A model generated the notes under the pieces. It searched no databases and was not told the DNA's origin. It was given only the letters and a program-made list of their open reading frames with translations. Shown here piece after piece: positions 52,872-61,969 of a stretch of 64,000 bases of DNA. The first letter of the stretch is position 1. Each line of letters starts with the position of its first letter. The position numbers were made by a program, and so were the translations under genes. The stretch is from Comamonas sp. 26 (GTDB lineage: Bacteria > Pseudomonadota > Gammaproteobacteria > Burkholderiales > Burkholderiaceae_C): assembly GCF_002754475.1 (NCBI RefSeq), contig NZ_PEFL01000002.1:682001-746000 (forward strand), written 5' to 3'.

Positions 52872-54071
52872 TTAGCGCTCGTTGCGTTTTTTCTGCTTGC
52901 CACGACCGGGACCGGGTTGACCAAAGCTGGCCACCTCGGGGTCTGCATACAGCTCTTGCTTGGCGCGCTGGGCCTTGATGTCGGCACGCGATGGGCGCTT
53001 GGCTGCAGCCTTGACTGCGGGCTTGGCCGTTGCTTCTTCATCGACCGCGACCTGAGGGGCGGGAGCCTTGATTTCAGCGCCCTGCTCGGCCCAGACGAAG
53101 AATTCGTGGTTGCCGTCACCGCCTTCGATAGGCGAATCCATCCACTGTTTGACGGTCAAACCAAGGCCAGTGAGACATTCGCGAATGCGCTGCTCGACTT
53201 CAACGTACAAAGCCTTGTCGCGCACAATGCCGCCCTTGCCAATCTGGCCGGGTTGCAACTCGAATTGGGGCTTGACCAGCATCAGCAGCTGGCCGTGGGG
53301 CTTGAGCACTTGCACCACAGAAGGCAGCACCAGCGTCAGCGAGATAAAGGACACATCGCCGGTGACAAAGTCAAACGCGGGCGTGATGTCGATACTCTGG
53401 GTGCCGGGCCTGCGGCGCAGCTCCACAGGAGCCGCACCTTCAGACTTGGCCTTGGCCTTGGCAACGCGTTCGGCCTTGAAGGACTCAATGTCCTGCTCCT
53501 TGGCGTCGTCGCTGTCGTCATAGTCTTCGTCGACCTGACCACCGTTGCGCATCCAGGCGTAAGGAGCCTGGGGCTGGGTGTCGTTGTCTTCTTCTTCTTC
53601 GATGACATCGCACAGCGCTTCATCGCATGCGACTTCCAGCGACTCGGGGGTCAATGTGCGGGCGTTGAAGCTTTCCACACAGATCACCCGCTCGTCGCTG
53701 CGCAGGCGCTCGTGCAGCTGGCTGTGGCCCACGTCCACACCCACCACCTGGGCAGCACCGGCCTGCAACAGGCAGTCGGTAAAGCCGCCCGTGCTCTGGC
53801 CCACATCCAGGCAGCGTAGGCCCTTGACGGCAATACCCGTAGCAGCCAGAGCGCCTTCGAGCTTGAGGCCACCACGCGAGATGTACTTGGCTTCAGCCGC
53901 ATCCAGCAATTGCAGCTCAGCGCCCGCAGGAATGTCGTCACCGTTCTTGGCAACCTTCTTCCAGGGTGCCAACGGCGTCAGGCGCCACTCCACGCCCGAA
54001 GCAATCAGGCGCTGCGCCTGTGAGCGTGTCGAAGCATGGCCTGCTTCCACCAAAAAAACATCTGCGCGCAT
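52872..54071 (-). CDS. tlyA: TlyA family rRNA methyltransferase, enlarged
   Basis: TlyA-type enzymes are SAM-dependent 2'-O-methyltransferases of rRNA (also called haemolysin A). The N-terminal S4 domain (about residues 1-60) begins MRADVFLVEAGHASTRSQAQR. The Rossmann part shows KYISRGGLKLEGAL, CLDVGQSTGGFTDCLLQ and, after an interruption, VTGDVSFISLTLVLP. At 399 residues it is much longer than the usual 250-275. Residues about 149-233 are an acidic, Glu/Asp-rich insert followed by a Lys/Ala stretch, and about 50 basic residues extend the C-terminus. The start at 54071 fits the S4 opening with AAGGA upstream. A role in virulence should not be assumed. Confidence 0.85.
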   Translation of the reverse strand: MRADVFLVEAGHASTRSQAQRLIASGVEWRLTPLAPWKKVAKNGDDIPAGAELQLLDAAEAKYISRGGLKLEGALAATGIAVKGLRCLDVGQSTGGFTDCLLQAGAAQVVGVDVGHSQLHERLRSDERVICVESFNARTLTPESLEVACDEALCDVIEEEEDNDTQPQAPYAWMRNGGQVDEDYDDSDDAKEQDIESFKAERVAKAKAKSEGAAPVELRRRPGTQSIDITPAFDFVTGDVSFISLTLVLPSVVQVLKPHGQLLMLVKPQFELQPGQIGKGGIVRDKALYVEVEQRIRECLTGLGLTVKQWMDSPIEGGDGNHEFFVWAEQGAEIKAPAPQVAVDEEATAKPAVKAAAKRPSRADIKAQRAKQELYADPEVASFGQPGPGRGKQKKRNER

Positions 54072-54148
54072 AGCGTCGCTTCCTTTGAAATTAACCGGTG
54101 CCGGGCACTGCACAGAAGTGCAGCGAGGCGATAGAACTATGTTTTATG

Positions 54149-54225
54149 TAGCTGCTTGCGCTTGATTCAATTGGATTCCAGGTCTCAACCTATATGAAGT
54201 CCAATGAAATAAAGCGCTAGCAGCT
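54149..54225. repeat. Dispersed nested inverted repeat copy
   Basis: TAGCTGCTTGCGCTT (left) and AAGCGCTAGCAGCTA (right) are the outer arms. The variable inner stem is ATTGGA/TCCAAT (54170-54205). It separates ahcY from tlyA in the operon. Confidence 0.75.
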
Positions 54226-54240
54226 ATCAAAATATTGAGC

Positions 54241-54268
54241 AGTGCAGTCAACACAGGCTGACTGCACT
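54241..54268 (-). terminator. Hairpin after ahcY, possible (partial) terminator
   Basis: AGTGCAGTCA/TGACTGCACT, 10-bp perfect stem with an eight-base loop, 14 bases after the ahcY stop. The following T run is interrupted (ATATTTTG), so read-through to tlyA-metF is possible. Confidence 0.6.
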
Positions 54269-54282
54269 GCATGGCCGCTGGC

Positions 54283-55713
54283 TTAATAGCGGTAAGTTTC
54301 AGGCTTGTAAGGGCCTTCCTTCTTCACGCCAATGTAGGCGGCTTGTGTGTCGCTCAGTTCGGTCAGCTGGGCGCCAACCTTCTTCAGGTGCAGGCGGGCC
54401 ACCTTTTCGTCCAGCACCTTGGGCAGCACGTAGACCTTGCCCACTTCGTAGGCTTCAGGACGGGTGAACAGCTCGATCTGGGCGATGGTCTGGTTGGCAA
54501 ACGAGGCGCTCATCACGAACGATGGGTGGCCGGTGGCGCAACCCAGGTTCACCAGGCGGCCCTTGGCCAGCAGGATGATCTTCTTGCCGTCAGGGAACTT
54601 GATGTGGTCGACCTGGGGCTTGATTTCTTCCCACTCGTACTTTTCGATCGAAGCCACGTCGATTTCGTTGTCGAAGTGACCGATGTTGCAGACGATGGCC
54701 TCATCTTTCATGGCAACCATGTGCTCGTGGCGGATGATGTCCTTGTTGCCGGTGGTGGTCACGAAGATGTCGCACTTGTCGGCGGCATATTCCATGGTCA
54801 CGACCTTGTAGCCTTCCATCGCGGCTTGCAGGGCGTTGATGGGGTCAATCTCGGTCACCCACACCTGGGCGCGCAGTGCGGACAGAGCCTGGGCGCAGCC
54901 CTTGCCCACGTCACCGTAGCCAGCGACCACAGCCACCTTGCCAGCGATCATCACGTCAGTGGCGCGCTTGATGCCGTCGACCAGCGATTCGCGGCAGCCG
55001 TACAGGTTGTCGAACTTGGACTTGGTCACCGAGTCGTTCACGTTGATGGCGCGGAACAGCAATGTGCCCTTGGCCGACATCTCGTTCAGGCGGTGCACGC
55101 CGGTGGTTGTTTCTTCAGTCACGCCGCGAATCTCGGCAGACTTGCGGGTGTACCAGGTGCTGTCAATGGCCAGCTTGGCCTTGATGGCCGCGAACATGAT
55201 CTTTTCTTCTTCCGAGCCAGGGTTGGCCAGCACGGAGATGTCCTTCTCAGCCTTCTGGCCCAGGTGCAGCAGCACGGTGGCATCGCCGCCGTCGTCCAAA
55301 ATCATGTTGGGGCCTTCGCCTTCAGTACCCTTGGTGCCGAATTCGAAGATGTTGTGGGTGTAATCCCAGTAATCCTTCAGCGACTCACCCTTGATGGCGA
55401 ACACAGGCGTGCCGGTGGCAGCGATAGCGGCGGCAGCGTGGTCCTGGGTCGAGAAGATGTTGCACGAAGCCCAGCGCACGGTAGCGCCCAGGTCCTTCAG
55501 GGTCTCGATCAGCACGGCCGTTTGAATGGTCATGTGCAGCGAGCCAGTGATGCGCGCACCCTTCAGGGGCTGGGCAGCGGCGAATTCTTCGCGGATGGCC
55601 ATCAGGCCGGGCATTTCGGTTTCGGCGATATTGATTTCCTTGCGGCCCCAGGCGGCAAGGGTAATGTCGGTAATAGCCGAATCAGCAGGGTTAAAGCGAA
55701 CAGCAGCGTTCAT
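54283..55713 (-). CDS. ahcY: Adenosylhomocysteinase
   Basis: AhcY hydrolyses S-adenosylhomocysteine to adenosine and homocysteine, removing an inhibitor of methyltransferases. The 476-residue enzyme has the NAD-binding [14 protein letters not shown], the substrate stretch [15 protein letters not shown] and the final PDHYRY-like region ending KPETYRY. It is of the longer, proteobacterial type. The start at 55713 follows GGAGAAAAACC directly; a longer frame would read riboswitch sequence. An SAH riboswitch precedes the gene, so expression rises when its substrate accumulates. Confidence 0.97.
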   Translation of the reverse strand: MNAAVRFNPADSAITDITLAAWGRKEINIAETEMPGLMAIREEFAAAQPLKGARITGSLHMTIQTAVLIETLKDLGATVRWASCNIFSTQDHAAAAIAATGTPVFAIKGESLKDYWDYTHNIFEFGTKGTEGEGPNMILDDGGDATVLLHLGQKAEKDISVLANPGSEEEKIMFAAIKAKLAIDSTWYTRKSAEIRGVTEETTTGVHRLNEMSAKGTLLFRAINVNDSVTKSKFDNLYGCRESLVDGIKRATDVMIAGKVAVVAGYGDVGKGCAQALSALRAQVWVTEIDPINALQAAMEGYKVVTMEYAADKCDIFVTTTGNKDIIRHEHMVAMKDEAIVCNIGHFDNEIDVASIEKYEWEEIKPQVDHIKFPDGKKIILLAKGRLVNLGCATGHPSFVMSASFANQTIAQIELFTRPEAYEVGKVYVLPKVLDEKVARLHLKKVGAQLTELSDTQAAYIGVKKEGPYKPETYRY

Positions 55714-55793
55714 GGTTTTTCTCCAAAATTTGAATGAGAAACCACGTTCCGCGGAAGAAGGAGGGAATGCCATCTCACCGCACAGAAAGCGTG

Positions 55794-55882
55794 GGTGAGC
55801 GTCGTTGCGAGATGAAATCCGAGCCTCACGCCCCGCTGCGGCCGGTGTTAAACCGGCTGGGGAACGCTGCAACGCTCCTCGG
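55794..55882 (-). promoter_or_regulatory. S-adenosylhomocysteine (SAH) riboswitch
   Basis: The minus-strand leader of ahcY reads CCGAGGAGCGTTGCAGC, a variable hairpin, GTGAGGCTCGG, then CAACGACGCTCACC. These match the conserved parts of the SAH riboswitch as I remember it. CCGAG (55878-55882) pairs with CTCGG (55819-55823), and GAGCG can pair with CGCTC. The class is known from ahcY genes of Proteobacteria and turns expression on when SAH is bound. A TATAAT box just upstream would start the transcript at its 5' edge. Confidence 0.9.
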
Positions 55883-55892
55883 ATGGAGGGCG

Positions 55893-55898
55893 ATTATA
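55893..55898 (-). promoter_or_regulatory. -10 box of the ahcY promoter
   Basis: A perfect TATAAT on the minus strand, 11 bases before the riboswitch. No good -35 hexamer is visible at the usual distance. Confidence 0.65.
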
Positions 55899-55940
55899 AG
55901 GGAATCCCCTTCCTGCCCGCCAGGCGATAACCGACTGAAT

Positions 55941-57212
55941 TCAGGCCAATCGCCCCTTTGCTGCCTGCACCGACAGCCACTGCACGCGCAGCGCCAGAGC
56001 AATCACCAGCGCCAGCACCAGCAAAGCCACAGAGCCGACCCCCGACCAGCCCCAGCGCGACCAGAACCAGCCCGCCCCGGCCCCCAGCACGCTCGAGCCC
56101 ATGTAATAGCTCCAGAGGTATAGCGAGGACGCATGCCCCTTGGACTGCGTCGCCAGCCGCCCCACCCAGCCGCTGGCCACCGAGTGCGCCACAAAAAAAC
56201 CGGCCGTCAGCAAAACAACGCCGGTGACGATGACCGCCAGCGGCTCAAACAGCGTCAGCACCACACCCGTCGCCATGAGCAAAGTGCCCGCAATCAGCAC
56301 CGGGCCGCGCCCCAGCTTGTCGGCCAGCCCACCAGCGATGGGCGACGCCGCCGTGCCCAGCAGATAGGCGTAGAAGATATGACTGATCTCCAGCTGGCTC
56401 AGGTTGTACGGCGATGCACTCAGCAAAAAGCCCGCGTAGTTGTAGATGCTGACAAAAACGCCCATCAGGCCAAAAGCGATGAAAAACAGCAGTGGCAAGC
56501 CCTTGTGCTGCAAATGCCGTCCCCAGGCCTGCAGGTGATACCTGGCACCCAGCCCCGTCTTTTTCACGAAGTTTCGCGAGTTGGGCAGCAACCAAACAAA
56601 GCCCAGCGCGGCCAGCAAATCCAGCACCGAAAGCGCAGCCAGCGCGTGGCGCCAGCCCCAGAATTCCGTCATGGCGCTCATGCCCACACGGCCCAGCATT
56701 CCGCCCAGCGCGGTGCCGCCCACATACAGGCCCATGGCAAAACCCAGCCCCGGCGGGTCAATCTCTTCAGACAGGTAAGCCATGGCCACCGCAGGCACGC
56801 CACCCAGCAGCAAACCTTCCAGCGCCCGTGCAGCCAGCAGTGCATGCCATTGCGGCAAAAACGAAGCGACCAAATTGCACAAGGCGGCCAGCGCCATGGA
56901 AATAAACATCAGCTTGCGCCGCCCGAGACCCTCGGACAGAGCCCCGGCCAGAACAATGGAAACCGCCAGACAAGCCGTGGACACCGACAGCGCCAGCGCG
57001 CTCTGGGCGGGGCTGACCGCAAAGGTGCGCGCCAGCTCGGGCAGCAGCGGCTGCACGCAGTACAGCAGCGAGAAGGTCGCAAAGCCCGCCAGAAACAGCG
57101 CCACGCTGACCCGCCAGTAATCGGGAGTCCCACGTTTGATCCAGACAGGAGCAGCCAAGCCTTGAGGCTCGATTGATAAGGGAGTATTCACATCCTGCGG
57201 GGAACGGTTCAT
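55941..57212 (-). CDS. MFS transporter (YnfM/AraJ-type exporter)
   Basis: This 423-residue inner-membrane transporter has 12 membrane segments of the major facilitator superfamily. Its layout is like the YnfM group. LSVSTACLAVSIVLAGALSEGLGRRKLMF holds motif A (split into short runs here: GALSEGLGRRKLMF). GGMLGRVGMSAMTEF and GLADKLGRGPVL in the second half repeat it. The start at MNRSPQDV leaves a 35-residue cytoplasmic leader; the longer frame adds 44 residues. The substrate is unknown. It diverges from prfC. Confidence 0.85.
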   Translation of the reverse strand: MNRSPQDVNTPLSIEPQGLAAPVWIKRGTPDYWRVSVALFLAGFATFSLLYCVQPLLPELARTFAVSPAQSALALSVSTACLAVSIVLAGALSEGLGRRKLMFISMALAALCNLVASFLPQWHALLAARALEGLLLGGVPAVAMAYLSEEIDPPGLGFAMGLYVGGTALGGMLGRVGMSAMTEFWGWRHALAALSVLDLLAALGFVWLLPNSRNFVKKTGLGARYHLQAWGRHLQHKGLPLLFFIAFGLMGVFVSIYNYAGFLLSASPYNLSQLEISHIFYAYLLGTAASPIAGGLADKLGRGPVLIAGTLLMATGVVLTLFEPLAVIVTGVVLLTAGFFVAHSVASGWVGRLATQSKGHASSLYLWSYYMGSSVLGAGAGWFWSRWGWSGVGSVALLVLALVIALALRVQWLSVQAAKGRLA

Positions 57213-57459
57213 GAGTGAAATACGGAAACCTGAGGCGATGCGGCTATTGTGCTCCGCATACCGGCCAGCCAAGACGCGCGGCAAACGGCTCATGCCCGCC
57301 CCGTCCCCATGAATTGCCCCTGCCGTTAAAATAAGCGCCCTCAAGCCTTATTCACAGGCCTGCCCTGCATGGGCGCAGGCCTTGTGCAGCCAATCGATTG
57401 CTGCACCTTTTTTGTGGTCACAGCCGACATCTCCGGTTGTATTTACAGCTTTCAATACC

Positions 57460-59088
57460 GTGTCATACGCCCCAGAAACTCAGCGCCGTCGTACGTTCGC
57501 CATCATTTCCCACCCGGATGCGGGTAAGACCACGCTGACCGAAAAGCTGCTGCTATTCTCGGGCGCGATTCAGATCGCCGGTGCCGTCAAGGGCCGTAAA
57601 GCCAGCCGCCACGCCACCTCCGACTGGATGGAAATTGAAAAGCAGCGTGGTATCTCGGTCGCCTCGTCGGTGATGCAGATGAGCTACCGCGACCACGTGA
57701 TCAACCTGCTCGACACCCCCGGCCACAAGGACTTCTCGGAAGACACCTACCGCGTGCTGACGGCCGTGGATTCGGCATTGATGGTGATTGACGCAGCAAA
57801 CGGTGTGGAATCGCAAACCCGCCGCCTGATTGAAGTCTGCCGCCAGCGCAACACGCCCATCATCACCTTCGTCAACAAGTTTGACCGTGAAGTGCGCGAC
57901 CCACTGGACATTATGGACGAGGTAGAGCGCGAGCTGGGCATGCCCTGCTGTCCCATCACCTGGCCTGTGGGTCAGGGCAAATCCTTCGGCGGCATCATCA
58001 ATCTGCGCACGCAGAGCATGACGGTGTTCACCCCCGGCAGCGACCGCGGCCCCAAGGACTTTGAAGTCATCCCCCTGACCGAAGCCGATAAGCTGCGCGC
58101 ACGTTTTGGCCAGGCCTTTGATGACGCCCTCGAAAGCATGGAGCTGGCCGTAGGCGCATCCGCCGAGTGGAGCCATGAAGCCTTTCTGGCCGGCAAGCTG
58201 ACCCCCGTGTTCTTCGGCTCCGGTGTGAACAACTTCGGTGTGATGGAAGTGCTGGACGCCGTGGTCGACATGTCGCCCCCTCCCGGCCCGCGCGTGGCGT
58301 TCACGGAAGTGAACCGCGTGCGCGAAGAAAAAATCGTTCACCCCGAGGACAAGAACTTCTCCGGTGTGGTGTTCAAGGTGCAGGCCAATATGGACAGCAA
58401 CCACCGCGACCGCATCGCCTTTGTGCGCGTGGCCAGCGGCAAGTACACACCCGGCATGAAGATGAAGGTACAGCGCACCGGCAAGGAACTGCGCCCTACT
58501 TCCGTGGTGACCTTCATGTCGCAACGCCGCGAAGCGGTGGACGAAGCGTTTGCAGGCGACATCATCGGCTTCACCATCCACGGCGGCGTGCAGCTGGGTG
58601 ACTCGATCACTGACGGCCCAAGCCTCCAATTCACGGGCTTGCCTTTCTTCGCGCCCGAAATGTTCATGACCGTGGTGCTGAAGAACCCGCTGCGCACCAA
58701 GCAGCTGCAGCAAGGCCTGATGCAGCTGGGCGAAGAAGGTGCGATTCAGGTGTTCAAGCCCGATGTCGGCGGCAATATGCTGCTGGGCGCCATCGGTCAG
58801 CTGCAGTTTGAAGTGGTGCAGCACCGCCTGAAAACCGAGTACGACTGCGATGTGCGCCTGGAAGGCTGCCAGTACACCAGCGCCCGCTGGATTACGGCCG
58901 ACAACGCAGCCGATCTGCGCGAGTTCGAAAACGCCTACCCGCTGCGCCTGGCCCACGATGCGGCCGACACGCTGGCCTATCTGTGTACCAGCCCCTACGA
59001 CGTACGCCTGGCGCAGGAGCGTTTCCCTAAGATCCACTTCCATCCGCTGCGTGAACACGCTGGCCTGTCTCTGGGCTCTGCAAACTGA
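57460..59088 (+). CDS. prfC: Peptide chain release factor 3
   Basis: RF3 is the GTPase that recycles RF1 and RF2 from the ribosome after termination. The 542-residue protein has the P-loop SHPDAGKTTL, DTPGHKDFSED and NKFDREVRDP. The switch I region holds GISVASSVMQM, and domains II-III follow the EF-G-like pattern. I chose the GTG at 57460, giving (M)SYAPETQRRRTFAIISHPDAG, the normal N-terminus. The earlier ATG would add 26 residues. Confidence 0.96.
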   Translation: MSYAPETQRRRTFAIISHPDAGKTTLTEKLLLFSGAIQIAGAVKGRKASRHATSDWMEIEKQRGISVASSVMQMSYRDHVINLLDTPGHKDFSEDTYRVLTAVDSALMVIDAANGVESQTRRLIEVCRQRNTPIITFVNKFDREVRDPLDIMDEVERELGMPCCPITWPVGQGKSFGGIINLRTQSMTVFTPGSDRGPKDFEVIPLTEADKLRARFGQAFDDALESMELAVGASAEWSHEAFLAGKLTPVFFGSGVNNFGVMEVLDAVVDMSPPPGPRVAFTEVNRVREEKIVHPEDKNFSGVVFKVQANMDSNHRDRIAFVRVASGKYTPGMKMKVQRTGKELRPTSVVTFMSQRREAVDEAFAGDIIGFTIHGGVQLGDSITDGPSLQFTGLPFFAPEMFMTVVLKNPLRTKQLQQGLMQLGEEGAIQVFKPDVGGNMLLGAIGQLQFEVVQHRLKTEYDCDVRLEGCQYTSARWITADNAADLREFENAYPLRLAHDAADTLAYLCTSPYDVRLAQERFPKIHFHPLREHAGLSLGSAN

Positions 59089-59110
59089 TCTCCGCTCAAT
59101 GAGCGACACA

Positions 59111-59147
59111 GCCCGCATCTGCAACGCACATGCGGGCTGATTTATTT
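59111..59147 (+). terminator. Terminator after prfC
   Basis: GCCCGCAT/ATGCGGGC with an 11-base loop, followed by TGATTTATTT. The T run is imperfect, so some read-through to the HAD gene is likely. Confidence 0.7.
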
Positions 59148-59157
59148 GGATAGAACT

Positions 59158-59958
59158 GTGAGCCAAGAATTTCTGCGCCCCTTGTCTGAACTGCAGACCC
59201 CCGCCCCGCTGCTGGGCGTGCTGACCGATATCGACGACACGTTGACCACCGATGGCGTGGTGCCAGACCACGTGGTGTCCGCCATTGCCCGCCTCAAAGA
59301 CGCGGGCCTGAAGGTTGTACCCATCACCGGCCGCCCCGTGGGCTGGAGCGTGCCTTTTGCATCGGCCTGGCCCGTGGACTCCATCGTGGCCGAAAACGGT
59401 GCTGTGGCCCTGCGCCGCAATGCGCAAGGCAGTCTGGACAAGCTCTACCAGCAAAACGCCGAAGAGCGCGCCAGCAACTTTGCCAAGATGCAGACAGTGC
59501 TGGAGCAGATCGAAGCCACCGTACCCGGTGCCGCCCGTGCCACAGACTCTGCGGGCCGCGAGTGCGACATCGCCGTGGACCACAGCGAGTTCACCAACAT
59601 GCCCCAGGCGCAGATCGACCAGTGCGTGGCCATCATGAAGGCCGCAGGCATGAACGCGACTGTCAGCTCCATTCATATCAACGGCTGGTTTGGCGAGCAC
59701 AACAAACTGGAAGGCGCTCGCTGGATTGTTCGTGAACTATTCGATATCGACCTGGACGCCACGCTAGGCCAGTGGGTCTACATCGGCGACTCCACCAATG
59801 ACCAGCTGATGTTCCAGCACATGCCCCACAGCGTGGGCGTGGCCAACATCGAGCGCTTTGTGCCCCAGCTCAAGCACCTGCCCCGCTATGTCACCACCGC
59901 CGAGCGCGGTGATGGCTTTGTACAGCTGGCTGATCAGTTGCTGGATACTCAAAAATAA
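59158..59958 (+). CDS. HAD superfamily (type IIB) phosphatase
   Basis: This 266-residue phosphatase of the haloacid dehalogenase superfamily has the nucleophile motif LTDIDDTLTTDG (about residues 22-33). Motif II lies in VVPITGRPVGW and motif IV in YIGDSTNDQLMF. A C2B-type cap lies in between. Relatives dephosphorylate sugars such as trehalose, mannosyl-glycerate or sucrose phosphates; the substrate here is not known. The start is a GTG; a TTG 12 bases upstream would also fit. It follows prfC by 69 bases. Confidence 0.82.
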   Translation: MSQEFLRPLSELQTPAPLLGVLTDIDDTLTTDGVVPDHVVSAIARLKDAGLKVVPITGRPVGWSVPFASAWPVDSIVAENGAVALRRNAQGSLDKLYQQNAEERASNFAKMQTVLEQIEATVPGAARATDSAGRECDIAVDHSEFTNMPQAQIDQCVAIMKAAGMNATVSSIHINGWFGEHNKLEGARWIVRELFDIDLDATLGQWVYIGDSTNDQLMFQHMPHSVGVANIERFVPQLKHLPRYVTTAERGDGFVQLADQLLDTQK

Positions 59959-60035
59959 TAGCTGCTTGCGCCTGCTTTTAGTGCGATATGCATTGATATC
60001 CCGCTGAAGTTCAAACAGAGTCAGCGCTAAACGCT
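59959..60035. repeat. Dispersed repeat copy after the HAD gene
   Basis: TAGCTGCTTGCGCCTG starts right at the HAD stop codon and CAGCGCTAAACGCT closes the element. A variable inner stem GATAT/ATATC lies at 59985-60000. Confidence 0.65.
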
Positions 60036-60044
60036 CATCTTTTT

Positions 60045-60074
60045 AAAGGCCTGCAAGCTATTCGCAGGCCTTTT
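60045..60074 (+). terminator. Terminator after the HAD gene
   Basis: AAAGGCCTGC/GCAGGCCTTT with a nine-base loop and following T. Confidence 0.88.
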
Positions 60075-60255
60075 GCGCTTCTGTAGTCCGGGCATCCTTC
60101 CCCCCAAACCTCTAACCCGCCAGCTTTTCATGCACGCCATCGCAAACCGCGATGAGCCAGCGCGTACAAGACGACCACCTTATCCGTACAAACCCATGGT
60201 TGGCACTCACTACAATTTTTGGTTCATTTCAAAACATTTCAGAGAGACCTAAACC

Positions 60256-61242
60256 ATGCGCATGATCCGCCGCACTTTTGTCGCCACGGCCGTGGCCGCC
60301 ACTGCAACGCTGGCTGCCGGCACTGCTTTTGCTCAGGGCAAGGAAGTCAAGATTGGCTATGCGCTGGCGATCAATTCGCACTACGGTGCAGCCGCCAACG
60401 CCTGGGGCGAAGGCGTGGAAAAAGGCACGAACGGTGCCTACAAGTTCAAGCAATTCCCTGCATCCGCGCTGGGCGGCGAACGCGAGCTGATCGAAGGTCT
60501 GCAGCTGGGCACTGTGGAAGCGGCCATCGTCTCCACCGGCGCACTGAGCAACTTTGTGCCTGACGTGGGCGTGGTGGATATCCCCTTCCTGTTCCGTGAC
60601 ACACAACATGCACGCGCTGTGATGGACGGTGCTTTTGGTCAGGACCTGCTGGCCAAGTTCCAGAAGCGCGGTCTGATCGCTCTGGCCTGGGGCGAGCAAG
60701 GCTTTCGCCACCTGAGCAACAACAAGCATGCCGTCAATGGCGTGGCCGACCTCAAGGGTCTGAAGATTCGCGTGACCGAGAACCCCGTGCACATCACGGC
60801 CTTCCGCACACTGGGCGCATCGCCCACCCCCATGTCCTGGCCCGAGGTGATCGGCGCTCTGCAGCAGGGCACGATCGACGGCCAGGAAAATCCTGTGTCC
60901 GTGCTGGTATCCGCCAAGCTGTGGCAAGTACAAAAGCACCTGACTCTGACTTCGCACGTCTACGCCCCCATGGCACTGATCGTGTCGCCCTCGTTCTGGG
61001 GCTCACTGAACGCCAGCCAGAAGGCCGCCTTCACCGAAGGTGCCAAGAAGGGTGCCATCGCATCGCGCGGCTTTGTGGACACCGTGGAGAAAAAGGGCGT
61101 TGAAGAAGCCAAGGCCAACGGCATGAAGGTCGTTGAAAAGGTGGATCAGGCCGCCTTCCGCACCGCGCTGGAGCCCGCCTACAAGGAATACGCCAAGAAG
61201 TTTGGCCAGAAGACTCTGGACTCCATCACCAGCGTGAAGTAA
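60256..61242 (+). CDS. TRAP transporter substrate-binding protein (DctP type)
   Basis: This 328-residue periplasmic receptor of a TRAP transporter binds organic acids for sodium-driven uptake. The Sec signal peptide ends at AFA-QG (about residue 26). Family motifs include YALAINSHYGAAANAWGEGV, GLKIRVTENPVHI and the arginine region, and MSWPEVIGALQQGTIDGQENP. It is followed by the two membrane subunits, 163 and 21 bases apart. The ligand is unknown; many such receptors bind C4-dicarboxylates or sugar acids. Confidence 0.92.
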   Translation: MRMIRRTFVATAVAATATLAAGTAFAQGKEVKIGYALAINSHYGAAANAWGEGVEKGTNGAYKFKQFPASALGGERELIEGLQLGTVEAAIVSTGALSNFVPDVGVVDIPFLFRDTQHARAVMDGAFGQDLLAKFQKRGLIALAWGEQGFRHLSNNKHAVNGVADLKGLKIRVTENPVHITAFRTLGASPTPMSWPEVIGALQQGTIDGQENPVSVLVSAKLWQVQKHLTLTSHVYAPMALIVSPSFWGSLNASQKAAFTEGAKKGAIASRGFVDTVEKKGVEEAKANGMKVVEKVDQAAFRTALEPAYKEYAKKFGQKTLDSITSVK

Positions 61243-61405
61243 TTCGCGTCTGAGTCCTTACAGCCGGTGGCTTGCGTCACCGGCTTCTCCATCTGAGTGC
61301 CATGCGCATCAGACGTTAAGGACTGCGGGCACCCCGAATGGAAACTCATGCCTTGCGCGGCATGATGACCTCATCTCTTTTCTGCTCTTCAACAAGGCAC
61401 TCACC

Positions 61406-61948
61406 GTGCACGCTGTTGACGCCCCATTTCCTATGCTTGATCGTATCGAACGCACTCTTGTCGCCGGCAACCGCTGGCTGCTCATCGTGCTGTTGCTGGC
61501 CATGGCCTGCATCGTTTTTGCCAATGTGGTGCTGCGCTACACCACGGGTGACTCCATTGTCTGGGCCGAAGAAGTGGCTCGTCACATGATGATCTGGGTC
61601 ACCTTTCTGGGTGCCGGTCTCGTGCTGCGCTTTGGCGGCCATGTGGCCATCGACAATCTGCACCGCAGCGTCAGCACCCGCAGCGCCCAGTACATTCGCG
61701 GCTTTGTCGTCATCAGTCTACTCGTGTTCTTTGCCGTGATGACCGTCGCGTCTTCGCAGTATGTCTATGCCACGCGCTTCCAGACCACGGCGGCCACGGA
61801 CATCCCCATTTCTTATATCTACGGCGCCATGCCTGTGGGCTTTGTGCTGATGTTTGTCCACCTGCTCTTCATTGCCCGTGGCTATATCAAAGCCGGCGAC
61901 TTTGCCGAGTCCGACGAAATGGACGCCGACGCAGCCGCGTCCATCTAA
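61406..61948 (+). CDS. TRAP transporter small permease (DctQ type)
   Basis: This 180-residue inner-membrane subunit of a TRAP transporter has four membrane segments. WAEEVARHMMIWVTFLGAGL and GHVAIDNLHRS are family motifs. The start is a GTG, preceded by AAGG at eight bases; an ATG 27 bases later has no ribosome site. It forms the membrane complex with the large subunit, whose gene follows after 21 bases. Confidence 0.88.
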   Translation: MHAVDAPFPMLDRIERTLVAGNRWLLIVLLLAMACIVFANVVLRYTTGDSIVWAEEVARHMMIWVTFLGAGLVLRFGGHVAIDNLHRSVSTRSAQYIRGFVVISLLVFFAVMTVASSQYVYATRFQTTAATDIPISYIYGAMPVGFVLMFVHLLFIARGYIKAGDFAESDEMDADAAASI

Positions 61949-61969
61949 GACAGCGCAGGTTCACACATC

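Noticed and set aside
52872..54071. TlyA as a virulence haemolysin
   Set aside because: The sequence has the S4 and SAM-methyltransferase domains of an rRNA methylase; the haemolysin name is historical.
57553..59700. Open frame of 715 codons antisense to prfC and the HAD gene
   Set aside because: His-rich shadow frame with no domain.
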